NCBI GenBank assembly: GCA_023213315.1 | Contig: JAKCPI010000825.1 | Coordinates: 62,001-126,000, forward strand | From: Euborellia annulipes | Lineage: Eukaryota; Arthropoda; Insecta; Dermaptera; Anisolabididae | Length of the DNA: 64,000 nucleotides | Direction of reading: 5' to 3' | Shown: positions 39,985-50,804 of the stretch, piece after piece | Numbering within the stretch: the stretch's first letter is position 1 | How the letters are laid out: every line of letters begins with the position of its first letter | Program-made: the position numbers and the translations under genes | Notes under the pieces: model-generated | Seen by the model: only the letters and a program-made list of their open reading frames with translations | Told to the model about the DNA's origin: nothing | Database searches by the model: none

Positions 39985-40580
39985 TATTTTGAAGCTGATA
40001 GAGACAATCCTTTGTGTGGGTGAGTGCGCTTCAAATTCGTTCATCTATCTATACTCTTCGATTCAGTTTAGAAAATTGGAAAAACACCCCCGGGAAGTGT
40101 GGGTTTGCCATTTCATCCCCTTCACTCCCTCTCAACTCTTCTATCAGCCATTTCGTCGCGCGTGCAGACGAACCACCCACCCTCACACACATACGCATAG
40201 ATAGTCCCATACATTTGTACATAAAATATACTAACACAGAGAGAGAGACGACACACCGGGAAGAAATAGAGGCGGTTCCTGTGAGGCGTTTGTTTATTTT
40301 TATCGCCTGGTCTTGAGGATTGACTGGGTTTCTGTTCGTTTTCTCGCTTTAGCATCTGACGACATGAGATAAACGGAAGGCGAAATGGAAAACGCGCCCG
40401 AAGGATGATATTCTATAATGGAGATCGACTTGCCAACTTGATCCCATCGAGGGTGTTAACAACCACCGAGCCAATAAGCGAAACAAGATTGAAAAAAACA
40501 TGTTCCATTAGATTTCCTTCGCCGATACTTTTTTCTCTCTCTCATATATTATTTAGAAACTTTTCAAGTCCGCCCTCGGA
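39985..40580. other. Non-repetitive island (candidate regulatory)
   Basis: GTGAGTGCGCTTCAAATTCG, CACCCCCGGGAAGTGTGGG, CATTTCGTCGCGCGTGCAG, GAAACGGAAGGCGAAATGG-like text and CTTGATCCCATCGAGGG. Several overlapping frames up to 100 codons occur in different frames and strands, none with a domain I can name. The ACACACATACGC run is low complexity. Confidence 0.33.
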
Positions 40581-40657
40581 GTGTTAGAATTTCTGGGTAT
40601 AAATTTCAATTTCTTATTGTAAGATAATAATTATAGTTGAAATTAATGAAAAAGCAA

Positions 40658-40945
40658 CCCGAGTAAAATGATTAAAAATGAATGAGGGATAGTCACGCCC
40701 GCAGCAGGTCTGCATAGTGCACCTTGAGGGACATACAGGGATACACATGCCTGCGCCTGCACCAGGGACACACATTGTTCTTCTGATCACTTTCGATCTA
40801 CTGTGTGTGCCCCCTGGTGCGGGCGTGTGTATCCCTGTGTATTCCTGGTGGGGGTGTGGACGTGTCCCTCAAGGTTCACTAGGCAGAGGCAGACCTGCTG
40901 CGGGTACTTTTATCTCTCGATCATTTTTAATCATTTTTACTCGGG
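40658..40945. mobile_element. Foldback element with GTGTGTATCCCT repeats, cleaner copy
   Basis: CCCGAGTAAAATGATTAAAA...TTTTAATCATTTTTACTCGGG frame the element. The inner CACGCCCGCAGCAGGTCTGC and CACCTTGAGGGACA are mirrored by GTCCCTCAAGGTTCAC and CAGACCTGCTGCGGG. It matches 28043-28303 with many point changes, so the family is old. Confidence 0.85.
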
Positions 40946-40976
40946 AGGGAAATTTCTCTATCTCTAATCTGAATTA

Positions 40977-41195
40977 AGTTAGGTTAGGATAGGTTAGGTT
41001 GAAGTGGCCGTTACCATAGAGGGAACACACTTAGGCCAATTAGGCCCTTTGTGATACCACGGTGGGGCTATCCCCCTTTCCTACCCTAAGAGGAGACTTC
41101 GGCAGGATGTTTGAATTATTTGCGGCAAGCTGGATTCGAACCCGAGCCGTATTGAGACTTCGAACTCTGTAATCCTCAACTTAGCCATTTCCTCC
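40977..41195 (-). mobile_element. SINE-C: tRNA-like head with TTAGG-type tail
   Basis: On the minus strand it has TGGCTAAGTTGAGG (box A) and CGGGTTCGAATCC (box B, GGTTCGAATCC exact). A body with GGGATAGCCCCACCGTGG and GGCCTAATTGGCC follows, then a tail of AACCTAACCTA...CTAACC. The tail unit CCTAA equals the arthropod telomere repeat. A single copy was seen; the TSD is unclear. Confidence 0.55.
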
Positions 41196-41214
41196 TCAGT
41201 CTGAATTATCAATC

Positions 41215-41353
41215 GGCCTGTCCTAAAAAAAAACCACTCTCGTAAAATTCTCTTCCTATTAAAAAAAAAATACATGAAAATTCGTCCCATAGTTTCGGAG
41301 ACTGCGATACAGACAGGCAAACACTCTCTTTTAAATAAAAGTATAGATATGAT
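41215..41353 (+). mobile_element. LINE (RTE-like) 3' end
   Basis: CATGAAAATTCGTCCCATAG, ACTGCGATACAGACAGGC, CTCTTTTAAATAAAAG and TATAGATATGATAG match the 3'-end style of RTE-clade LINEs in arthropods (CATGAAAATCGG...ACAGACAGACAAAC...AGTATAGAT). A closer match to that consensus is at 62560-62752. Confidence 0.5.
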
Positions 41354-41584
41354 AGAGAGTGGACCAACTTTCTAGCATTCCATAATTCATTTACTAATTA
41401 CGATTGTATATTTAATAACTACAGTAATATAATTAGATAATAGTTAAATGTTAATTTTTTTCAATCCTAAACTAAAAGAAATGAATTATTTTAATTTGAA
41501 AATCAAAATATAGCTATAAAAATATCTCTATAAAATGAATATTAAAATGGAATAATAAAATAACATAACAAGGTTTATATAAAA

Positions 41585-41960
41585 TAAAATTTCGTCTCAT
41601 GGTAATTGCAGTTGATGTTATCGTGGTGAAATCGCTATCCATTATCGTAACTGGAAATCTCTCTCGGTATCAAGTTACCAAGATGAGATGACCATTATCC
41701 GCTTGGGCTCGGGGAATTCATCATCATGGGATTGTTTGTGCGGGATAACGCGGTTTGTTTCACATCGAATGACGAATGCCCGGGACAGAAAACGGGGGAA
41801 AAAAAAATCTCTAAGGAACGATTGTGGTCGCCGATTTCCCTTGAGATTGGAAGCAGCTCAAGAGAAATATACAAACGGGAAAGAGGGTTTAGGTAAACCA
41901 AAAACGGCTCATTTGTCTTGCAAACGAGCGGATGTCGCCCCAAAAATGTAATATATATAA
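41585..41960. other. Non-repetitive island (candidate regulatory)
   Basis: GATGTTATCGTGGTGAAATCG, CCATTATCCGCTTGGGCTCGG, TTGTTTGTGCGGGATAACGCGG, GAACGATTGTGGTCGCC and CATTTGTCTTGCAAACGAGCGG. Opposing 87- and 97-codon frames overlap; neither has a domain I recognise. Confidence 0.38.
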
Positions 41961-42108
41961 AAATATATACACCCAGAAAAAAAAACAAACGATATTCTTT
42001 TAGAAATTTATGACCAGAGACTTGAGAGATTTCATATAGCCTACGACAAACTGGTGTTTATATTTCAAATTTTATAACAACGAAAAAAAAATTGATGAAA
42101 AATAAGGA

Positions 42109-42740
42109 GAAAAATCTGGTGTGATGGTTGCACAGCACACAACTGTCTCTTATCTTCGGTAATCTAAAGTTGTGTTCTGTGCATGTTACACCAGATTTTT
42201 GAGTGGTTCAAAGCAAAAGTGAACAAAGTCAAAAAGTAAACAATTGTCTTATTTTTCCCTTTTTGGATAGTAAATTATTATTATATAAGTGTATTAATGA
42301 ACCATGTCCGAATTTCAATACTAATCCTCCAGAGTGTAGCAGTTCCTTAATGCAAAAAAAAAAAAAAAATCTAAAAATTCAAAAATATGAATATAAAATT
42401 TAAAATGTATACTTAGGCTGAACGCAAGGAGCCAAAACGTTTTGCTCTTGGACAAAACATTTTGATCGCAATTGTTAGACTGAATTTTGACAAAGTAAAT
42501 CGAAAAAAAAGTACATCAGCAACGTACTAGTACTTTTTTCCACCGATTTTGTTTAAAAGCTTCGTGTCGCGTCCCAAGGGGGTGTCCAACTTAAATATAA
42601 AATATCAGCCTCCTTTTTGTTCTTGATATATTTGTTCACAGACAGACTATTTTGCGAAAACAACTTTTTTGGACTCAGAGGACCTCAAAACGTGTATATC
42701 CTTCAAAATCTTGACAACGAATTTTTGACAAGAGAAAGTA
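42109..42740 (+). mobile_element. Family H copy with long flanking direct repeat and insert
   Basis: The 5' hairpin (to about 42197) is followed by about 260 bp of unrelated sequence with its own A-run. From about 42465 the H body and 3' end resume. AAAATTGATGAAAAATAAGG precedes the element (42088-42107) and repeats right after it (42741-42760). The similarity continues into AAAAATCTGG on both sides. This is either a TSD of 20 bp or more, or the start of a second, truncated H unit. Confidence 0.75.
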
Positions 42741-42779
42741 AAAATTGATGAAAAATAAGGAAAAAATCTGGACGCAGAG

Positions 42780-43655
42780 AAAAAAATTTCTTTTAAAAAA
42801 TAAAGTCAACCAATTTGTAAAACTTTCAGAGTAAAATTCCCCTAATATTATATCGTATTATCTTATAAAAAAGTAAACGCTCGACACACCCTGATATTTT
42901 TTAAGTCCTACTCTATAACTAAGAATGGGTGGAGCATTCATTCATTTAAATAGAATGAAAAGGCAAAAAATTAAATTTTTACACTTTTCATAATCTAAAC
43001 AGTGAAAGGATATATTTATTTATTTATATCGATGAAGCTGGTTGAAAAATATATAACTAGTAATGAATAAATTATCAATGAAAAGTAATAATTTATAAAT
43101 TTATTGTTGCATAAAATTGTTCATCATCATTCGAATAATTGAAATCTGCATATCGTCCTGGTAGTGTCAACGCCGGCTATGTGATTATTTGATATATACT
43201 GTATAGACTTTAGGATACTCCTTATTTATAGAGGAAAATTTTTTTTAAATTTGAACTCGTCTCATTTATTCTAACTGGATTGCAACTGGTCGATGTAGAA
43301 ATTTGGGACACCAAAAACAAAAAGATTTTGAGCTTTCCCAAACACCAACAAGCAAAAGACTGTGAGAACTAAGTTACTTTTCTGACGTAAATCAAAATTG
43401 CGAGTCCAAATATGCAAGAGTCGTCATTCGATTATTATTTCGAGAATGTGTTAAATAAATAAATTTCTTCATTCATATTTTTACATATTTTATGTTTGTT
43501 TTTCTTTTGTAATATTTTTTTAAATTTAATTGCTTCGTTGTCTCGTTATTCTTTTAAACAAATATCTCTAATCCAATTGGTTTTTTTAAATTATTAAAAC
43601 CTATAATTGCCTATGAAAAGATACACCAAAATGACCTATAATTCACGTAATGTGA
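42780..43655. other. AT-rich sequence, no gene seen
   Basis: No supported feature; one small complex patch lies near 43140-43185 (CATATCGTCCTGG...CGCCGGCTATG). Confidence 0.45.
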
Positions 43656-43659
43656 ATGC

Positions 43660-43860
43660 TTTATGAGACAAAAAGAAGAGAGAGAATCGATCGATATCTC
43701 GAATCGCATCCCAGTAGTTTAAATCGACGCCGGACGTAATTAAAATCGATAATTTATCGATCTTTCAAGTTTTCTCAGAGAATGGAGGGATGAGGGGAAG
43801 GGGGGGGAGGGGGTGAGGAGGAGATAGGTACTGAACAGTGCTAACAAGACAGACTCTAAA
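43660..43860. other. Small island with ATCGAT palindromes
   Basis: AATCGATCGATATCTCG, AAATCGACGCCGGACG and AAAATCGATAATTTATCGATC cluster several TATCGATA-type (DREF/BEAF-like) words. A G-run patch (GGGGGGGAGGGGGTGAGG) follows. The site naming rests on Drosophila consensus knowledge only. Confidence 0.35.
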
Positions 43861-43864
43861 TCAT

Positions 43865-44520
43865 AGCCCCAATCATTTATCTTTTAGAATAGTTTGAACA
43901 GTTTAAAACAGGGCTGCACAACTTGTAAATGGCCATTAGGTTCAACTTGTTTATATTCCTTAAACTTTATTACCTTTAAGGCCATAGAGAAAAAAAAAAT
44001 AAAAAAGTGTTCAATATTTCCAAAGGAATAAAACTCGCTTATAAATAATAAGTTATTCAATAAATTATAATTATAAAACCTAAACGAACCATCAAACTGT
44101 CAGTTATGAACGAAAACTTAATATCGATTAAAGAAAGTGATTTTTACAACGTCTTTTTAGTATGTTTGTATTGTTGTATTATTATTATTAATATGTGTAG
44201 TATAAAATTTTTATCTTTTAAATAAGCATCGAGAATGAGAAGTTTAAAGGTGGAGTAAGGAATTAGATTGTTAAAAAAATTTTTATGATTGTATTTAAAT
44301 TTAAATTGAGTTGTTTTTAGGGGTGGAGAATCTGATTGGAATTTCAGAACATCTTTTGAGATTTCATCAGCTGGCCGTTAGGGCGAGTTGTGTAATTATT
44401 CACTTTATTATAAATACACCAGATTAATAGAGAGGAGAAGCTGCTAACTAATTTTGCAGTGAAAAAAAGAACAAATTCCTTTATAAAAGACGACAAAATT
44501 AATTAAGGAAGAGCCGAAAA
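43865..44520. other. AT-rich sequence with possible hAT end
   Basis: CAGGGCTGCACAACTTG at 43912 resembles a hAT terminus, but no partner or TSD was found. The rest is AT-rich with no supported feature. Confidence 0.35.
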
Positions 44521-44523
44521 ATG

Positions 44524-44953
44524 GATTGGAAAAATATGAAATACATCAGTAAAGTGTACTTCAAACAATTTTCACAAAAAATTTTACTGATATACTTTTT
44601 AAAGAGCTTCTAAAAAATAATTGGTTTTTGAATTTTAATCAAAATCGTTACAGCCGATTTTGAGTAATTCGTAAAAAACTGAAAAAGCTCTTTCGTAAAG
44701 TACTAATACTTTTTGGCCGATTTTGTTCAAAAAAAAAATTTTAAATGTCCCTAACTTAAATATAAAATTTCAACCTCGTAGGTCATTTTCTTCATGCTTA
44801 CAATCGTGACACACACCCACACATAGGCTCACAGACAGACCAATTTGAGGGACGCACTTTTTTGGGCTCAGGGACCTCAAAACGGGTATATCTAATAAAA
44901 TATCGACATCGAATTTTTGACATGATCGCAACACTATATAGGTAAAGGTAGAA
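44524..44953 (+). repeat. Family H, variant subfamily
   Basis: GTACATCAGTAAAGTG-type start with GTGTACTTCAAACAATTTTC, CGATTTTGAGTAATTCG, GTACTAATACTTTTTGGCC and AATATAAAATTTCAACCTCG. It has CACAGACAGACC and GGGACCTCAAAACGGG, and ends TATATAGGTAAAGGTAG. No 5' hairpin. It shares the alternative 5' region with 7262 and 50805. Confidence 0.8.
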
Positions 44954-44959
44954 AAAAAT

Positions 44960-46085
44960 ATTTTCAGATAAAAACAATAATTTTTTGTTAAATATTTCCT
45001 CCCGTAACAACTCTTATCAATCCTCCAATAATTAAAATAATTCCTAGATCAATTAGATAATTAGAAATTTTAGAGGCAAAAATGTAGGTATTCTCTGAAT
45101 GTTTTCCCGTTTTTGAGATATATTGTTAACATAATTTTCTAAAATTTAATTATATTTTATTGAACTTTTTGTTTTATCATAAATTTCATGTAATATTTAT
45201 TTAATTTGTGAAATATCTATTTAAATATTGATATTAGGCCTCTAATCAAATGGTTCTGTTTTATTTCTCTACAATTAGTTTTTAATTCATGCAGAGGATG
45301 ACATTTTAGAACGCTAGTTGCCATATATGGATGGCAAACAGGTCAATCCAGCTGCTAGTAAACTAACAAATTATATATCTCAATTCAGAAAATGGTATTA
45401 AAATTGACTCTTCTCAACCAAACATCATAATGATGTAATTTAAATAAAAATTTTAATTAAACTAAAGTTATTTATGGAGGATCAATAATAAACAAATTAT
45501 CAATTTGAGAAGGAAAAAGGGACAGCAGTTTTGAATATAATAAATATTATTTTTTCATTCTCAAAATTAATTGAACAAACAAAATTTATATTTAAAATTT
45601 GAAAAAACTTTTTGGTCTGTTTCGGAAAATCTATTCAAAATAGATTAATAGTTTGGGTGATTTTGGAATTTCTCTCCATTCAATCTTCTTCAGAACAATA
45701 AAACAAAATTAAAACAATTGATCTTCTTTTAAAGAATTAATATCGTATTATTAGAGTCACATCCCATTGTTTAATAGGAAATAAGAAAAGTTTTTTAAAC
45801 TAGTAAACGTAGGCCTAGCAGCTAAGAGAATTTAAGAGAGATGGGAATCTCTCAGAAGAATTTGCGAGATAAACAAAAGATAAAAATATTAAAAAATAAA
45901 TAAATCTAAATTTCATTCATTAGAAAAATAGATGTTCTTGATCAGGGGTGGCAAACCGCGGATAAGTACACAACTCGAGTTCAAATCCCTCTTGCCGTGA
46001 AAATTTTCAAACATAGCAGATGAGATTGGAGAATTTAATCTTATAGAGGATTATTGAAGAAAATGAAACAAGTCGAAAACTTTAT
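44960..46085. other. AT-rich sequence, no gene seen
   Basis: About 1.1 kb AT-rich. CAGGGGTGGCAAACCGCGG at 45943 resembles a hAT terminus without a partner. No coding sequence. Confidence 0.45.
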
Positions 46086-46089
46086 TAAG

Positions 46090-46333
46090 ATTTTTATGGC
46101 TCTCGGGCCGTGGTGTTGTTGCTAGCGTGTTGGCCTGGTCGCGGGTTCGGATCCCAGGCAGTCCGTGTAAGCTAGTTGGATAGCAAATTGCATAAATAAA
46201 TATGCCTGAACCTCCAATAGATATTATTTAATACCGTAAAAAGTCTTATATGGCCTGAGTAGTCGAGAAGAATATGTGTATGTGTGTGCGAGTGTGAGTG
46301 TGAATGGGAAAAAGTGGGAGTCTTAAAAAAAAA
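46090..46333 (+). mobile_element. SINE-A, full-length
   Basis: GGCTCTCGGGCCGTGGTGTTG, GTCGCGGGTTCGGATCCCAGG (box B), AGTTGGATAGCAAATTGC, AATATGCCTGAACCTCC and CTTATATGGCCTGAG. It ends GTGTGCGAGTGTGAGTGTG and an A-run. AAGATTT flanks both sides, a possible short TSD. Confidence 0.85.
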
Positions 46334-46429
46334 TTATGAAGATTTAAAAATTTTTTATAATTCTATAACTTTAAGCTGAGCAACGAAAATATAAAGTTAT
46401 TGGTCCACAAAACTACGAATAATTATTTA

Positions 46430-46563
46430 AAAAATCTGGTGTGACTGGTCGCACAGCAGGTCCTCAAAACGTGAAGATACATCAAAATCTTGACATCAAA
46501 TTTTTGACATGAATCTAATACTTTCTCACTATATCATATATATACATAGGTAAGAGAAAGTAA
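46430..46563 (+). mobile_element. Miniature family H derivative
   Basis: AAAAAATCTGGTGTGACTGG + TCGCACAGCA joins directly to GGTCCTCAAAACGTGAAG, then runs to the normal 3' hairpin and AGAGAAAGTAA. So 134 bp keep the first 30 and last 100 bp or so of the unit and lose everything between. Confidence 0.85.
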
Positions 46564-46849
46564 AAATAAATGATTAAACATAGCCCAAAGATTGCGTTGT
46601 AAATATTTTCAGGTCTTTTTTTTTTGTCATTTAGGCTAAATTAAATAATAGTCAATTTAAATTATATCATAAAATTCTCTCTACCTGTTCTCCAAGGCAT
46701 ACTGTATAAAATGAGATGAAAAATAAATAAAGAGGAAATGGATTCAGTTTAATAAATTTATTTTTATTCTCTTTATTTTTAATTCTCTCATTAATAATAA
46801 ATCAAAATGTAATTTTGCATTAATACTGCAATCTATTTTTCAACCCATT

Positions 46850-47150
46850 AGATTGGAATCCAAGTGGTTATTAACAAAACACACTGCAGAAGGTACTTTA
46901 AATTTGAATTACAGCCCATAAAGGGATAATATTCCAAAGCATTTATCATTTTGGCCGGGATTTCGTAACTTGTCCCTTTTAACCCTCTAAATCCTCTCTC
47001 GCTCTCTCTTTCTCTCTCATAATTTAATTTCAATTAATGCACGAAATTACTCGTTATAATTATTTAACTCTTTGATTTTAATCACCGGAAACAGGAAGTT
47101 ATAAAGAAATGTTTTGGGGTCGTTATCGCTATCCTTTATCATTTTTGATT
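46850..47150. other. Non-repetitive island (weak)
   Basis: CCCATAAAGGGATAATATTCC, TTTATCATTTTGGCCGGG, CACCGGAAACAGGAAG (ETS-like CAGGAAG) and GGTCGTTATCGCTATCC. A CTCTCTCTTTCTCTCTC run sits inside. Confidence 0.3.
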
Positions 47151-47154
47151 ATAT

Positions 47155-48035
47155 CATATTATATTAGATTTAAAATGAAAAAAAGGCCTATCATATTTTT
47201 TCAAATTATATTTTATTTAGATTAAAAAAGTATTAATATTAGTTTAGTTATTTATTAAATAATTTATATATCCTAATTTAGTAGTCTTTAATAGTATGCC
47301 TAAATGCAATCTGACGAGAATTATATTATTTTTTTTTAATATAATATCATATATTTATATATCGATGTTGAAGTCTCTAATTCGAATTTGATTTTTTTTT
47401 TTTTCAAAATATTTTAACATATGCTTATAATATTTATAAAAGGAGCGAAGGAATTTGCCCCAGGCAGCTGTTTTTTTTTTTATACGTTAGCATGAATATA
47501 AACAAGATTCATTAGTCTGAGTCTAATGTATAGTTCACACCTAAACACACGAATGATTCAATAAGACATTGAAAAGCCTCAAATGAGAGAGGGACCTCAG
47601 GGCTGAGGAGAAAATTGGTGGTTGGAGGAAGACTTCTTTAAGAGGAAGAAAATGGCCGACCAAATAGCAGATGGTCCAGGAAAAAAAAAGAAAACAAAAA
47701 ACAAAACAAACACCTGATGAGATTCAGATTGTGCCCAATTATTTGGAGATTTTAAACAAAGCTAATTAGTGTATTTAAATAAACAAGATTAATTCATTTT
47801 TTTTTTTTTTTTTTTTAATTTATTTTCAACGAAAAAATTTTTTAAATTGAAGGGCTTAGTGGAAGATAGTCATAAGCCACCATTTTGTTATTTTTGAGAT
47901 ATTTATTCTTTACATATCCCTCTTTAATATCACAAAAAGAAGTGGATCAAAAATGTTGATTAACGAAATAATTCATAAACGAAAATAGGCCTACTCTCGT
48001 TACTCAAATTTTATATTAATAATTAAGCAAAGTAC
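47155..48035. other. AT-rich sequence with weak island
   Basis: Mostly AT-rich. The part at 47530-47780 (CACACGAATGATTCAATAAG, GGCCGACCAAATAGCAGATGG, ACACCTGATGAGATTCAG) is more complex. No gene. Confidence 0.4.
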
Positions 48036-48039
48036 TCAT

Positions 48040-48270
48040 GTACTGGGGGGGGCAAGGTTAAGTCCCACCTATCCGTTTTCTACTTGTGATTGTTTCATTG
48101 TTTTTAAAAAAATATTATATATTTTTTAAAGGAAACTTTCATGGTTCAAACTTAGAAAATTTCCAATAAAGATTTTCATTTTGTTTTGTATAATTATCTT
48201 CTTTTATATTATATACATAATCACAAGTAGAAAACGCATGGGTGGAACTTAATATTGTCCCTCACTGTAC
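48040..48270. mobile_element. Foldback element, TACAGTGAGGG family
   Basis: The left GGTTAAGTCCCACCTATCC + GTTTTCTACTTGTGATT is mirrored on the right by AATCACAAGTAGAAAACGC + ATGGGTGGAACTTAAT, ending CCCTCACTGTAC. The left terminus is degraded into a G-run. It is the two-armed relative of 8182-8329. Confidence 0.78.
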
Positions 48271-48295
48271 AAGCCTCTTGAGGAATTACAATAGT

Positions 48296-48424
48296 CAATT
48301 ACAAGGTCAAAGAGTACGTGTAATTTACTGAAGTACTTTTTTAGTTTTTTTTAATTTTCTCAAAATTAACTAAATTGATCTTGTTTAAAATTCATAAATC
48401 AATTATTTTTTTGATCCTTTTTTT
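48296..48424 (-). repeat. Family H body fragment
   Basis: GTCAAAGAGTACGTGTAATTTACTG, CTCAAAATTAACTAAATTG and ATTCATAAATCAATTATTT match the H body. It lies directly before a second H copy. Confidence 0.65.
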
Positions 48425-48925
48425 TACTTTCTCTTACCTCTATATTTGTAATACATAGCGAGAGAAAGTATTGGTTTCATGTCAAAAATTCGATGTCGAG
48501 ATTTTGATGGATAAATAAATAAATAAAAGTTTTATTTGTTTTTAGCAATTTGCTATACAAATGAGTAAATTATATTTTGATGGATATATTAATACATGTT
48601 TTGATTCCCCAGGATACAAAAAAGTGGTCGAGACATGGTCTGTAAACAAAATATCTCAAGAACTGAATGAGCTAGGATGTTGAAATTTTATATTTAAGTT
48701 AGGCACCCCCCTGGGACGTGTCACGAAGCTTTTGAACAAAATTAGCCAAAGAGTACTAGTACTTTACTGATGTAATTTTTCAGTTTTTTTCGATTTTCTC
48801 TAAATTTGCTCCAACGATTTTTTTTTTTTTTAATTCATAAATCAACTATTTTTTAGATGCTCTATAAAATGTATATTCTCATTTTGCCATTGAAATCTTT
48901 TGAAGCACACTTTACTCTATAAAAA
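48424..48925 (-). mobile_element. Family H copy, 5'-truncated, with nested insert
   Basis: On the plus strand it starts at ACTTTCTCTTACC...GAGAGAAAGTATTGG (the H 3' end). It runs back through GCACCCCCCTGGGACGTG, GTACTAGTACTTTACTGATG and ATGCTCTATAAAATG to the small-ORF region. That frame is still open, ending ...FKRFQWQNENIHFIEHLKNS. The 5' hairpin is missing. Confidence 0.82.
48514..48573 (-). mobile_element. 60-bp retroposed insert with 13-bp TSD
   Basis: ATTTTGATGGATA stands on both sides (48501-48513, 48574-48586) of a 60-bp insert. The insert begins AATAAATAAATAAA (a (TTTA)n tail on the minus strand) and contains TTGTTTTTAGCAATTTGC. Other H copies lack it. Confidence 0.82.
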
Positions 48926-48929
48926 AGTT

Positions 48930-49195
48930 AAACTAAAATAAAATATGTAAAAACTTGAAAGATATCAACCTAGAGTGTAAAATTAATTTTATAAGTATTG
49001 CAGTGGAGCCATGTCATATACTTTTTCCAAAAATTCCCTTATAAATCGACGCCATTTTTGTTGTCTATTTATCACTTGCCAAGATAATTAGGGTGAAATT
49101 ATTAATTTGATGTCGGTATATAATTATATATAATTTTTCTTATTTATTCTCACTATAATTTATGTAACATCTTATAAAACTATTATATAGTAAAA
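48930..49195. other. AT-rich sequence, no gene seen
   Basis: No supported feature. Confidence 0.4.
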
Positions 49196-49199
49196 AAAA

Positions 49200-49520
49200 A
49201 GAATAGAAGGGAACGAGATATCTGCATTATTTACCTAAGTTAATTCTTTTGGGGAGGGTCCCAAAAAGGTGCCTAAGGTGCGAACATGAAGGCCTCTAAT
49301 CGTCTTCGAAAAACAAACCGCCCCTGGAGCCCCATCACCTCTCACTCCATTTCGAAAAAAAATAATTCATTTCCTGTCCAAGATAATTCTTCTACACACA
49401 CACAATTGCATAGAGTATACAAACATCGCTGTCGTTTTTTTTTGTTTATTTATTAATATCCCCGCCAATTGACAGGTGCCAGATTATTTATTTATTTATT
49501 TAAACAAAACACATGCCTGA
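49200..49520. other. Non-repetitive island (weak)
   Basis: GGTGCCTAAGGTGCGAACATG, CTAATCGTCTTCGAAAAAC, CGCCCCTGGAGCCCCATCACC and CCCGCCAATTGACAGGTGCC (TGACAGGTG, TALE/E-box-like). Confidence 0.32.
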
Positions 49521-49524
49521 TGTT

Positions 49525-50685
49525 GGGGCAAGATTGGAGAAAAAAAAAATTCTGATTATGACGTGATATAATTTGTTTAACACCGCATTTTAAATTAAAA
49601 TAATACCTAAATAGCCACGGGTGTGTTTTTTTTAACAAGTATAATATAAATTGTTAGTGGTGAAAAAATAAATATAGTGGACATATTGTACGCTCGTTTA
49701 TTAGATATTTATGTATAAACTTGTAGGTTATTTAAATTTAAATTTGAAGGCTGAATTTAAAAAGTAAAATTCTCCTGGTGTATATTAAGATATCATAAAT
49801 TTATAAAATTTGATTATTCATGTTTTGTGAAGCCATTTATTTGAGACAAATTTAGTTTTAATATTTCTATTAAACTTAAGAACCTTATTGGAGGAAAAAT
49901 ATGCAATTCTCACTCCAACGGAATAACCAAGTTAATAAAGTTACAGCTTTTGTGCGAATAGTAAAAAGATATATTCATTCAAGGGCTGATCAAAAGGAGT
50001 TTTTCGCGGGGGGGGGGTATTTTTTGCCCTTAGCACAGTAGTAAAGTGCTTGTCTTTTCTGATAGGAGCCACAGGTTTTACATCCCCTTGCTACAAAAAT
50101 TTATTTCAATTGTATTGGGTATAATCTATCATTTGGAATAGATAGGGATAGTCTGAGATGCTGAAAAAGACTTTAATTTAAATAAAATTATTATTTTTTT
50201 AATTCCATTTCGACATCTGAGATCATTTAAATGAGTTTATCAAACTACTGTATATATGTTATAACTTATATTTTTTTCTAAAGTTGTAAGTCGTGAAACT
50301 GAAAAAATATGTTTAAAACTAATATTAGTCCAGATTCTGAGATTTATAGAAATTTTATTTTATTAGTAAATTTTTATTTATAATTTGCTTTCTGTTTTAT
50401 ACGAAGGATAATTTTGAAATTCTCTAGTAAATGAACACACGGATGAAGGAAGCGGATATACGTAACATTCATAATTAATAATAGTAGGATCAATCTATGA
50501 TGTCTAAAAATTCACGACAAATCTTCGACCTCCTTTTGAATTTCCTGGTGCCAAAAGCCTCACAGACAGAGAGAAAGCTCCGCCCCTGAGTTTCCCTTTA
50601 GCTACGCCTTCATACGAATTCTCAGTCAGTTTGAAAAAATATGTTTAGAACGAAGATATTTATTTATTTATTTTTTAAATAATTC
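49525..50685. other. AT-rich sequence, no gene seen
   Basis: About 1.1 kb AT-rich. A G-run (GCGGGGGGGGG at 50007) and a short complex patch at 50510-50620 are present; there is no frame or repeat I can name. Confidence 0.45.
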
Positions 50686-50689
50686 CTTT

Positions 50690-50735
50690 TTTTACTTTCT
50701 CTTACCTATATATCTAATATATAGTGAGAAAGTAT
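50690..50735 (-). repeat. Family H 3' hairpin alone
   Basis: TTTACTTTCTCTTACCTATA...TATAGTGAGAAAGTATTG is the H 3' terminus on the minus strand, cut after 45 bp. A plus-strand variant H copy starts 70 bp further on, so the two face away from each other. Confidence 0.75.
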
Positions 50736-50804
50736 TGTTGAATATAATTTATATCTGAATTTAAAATTTCTAAATAAATTTGTTACTGTTTTTGTTACTT
50801 TTGG

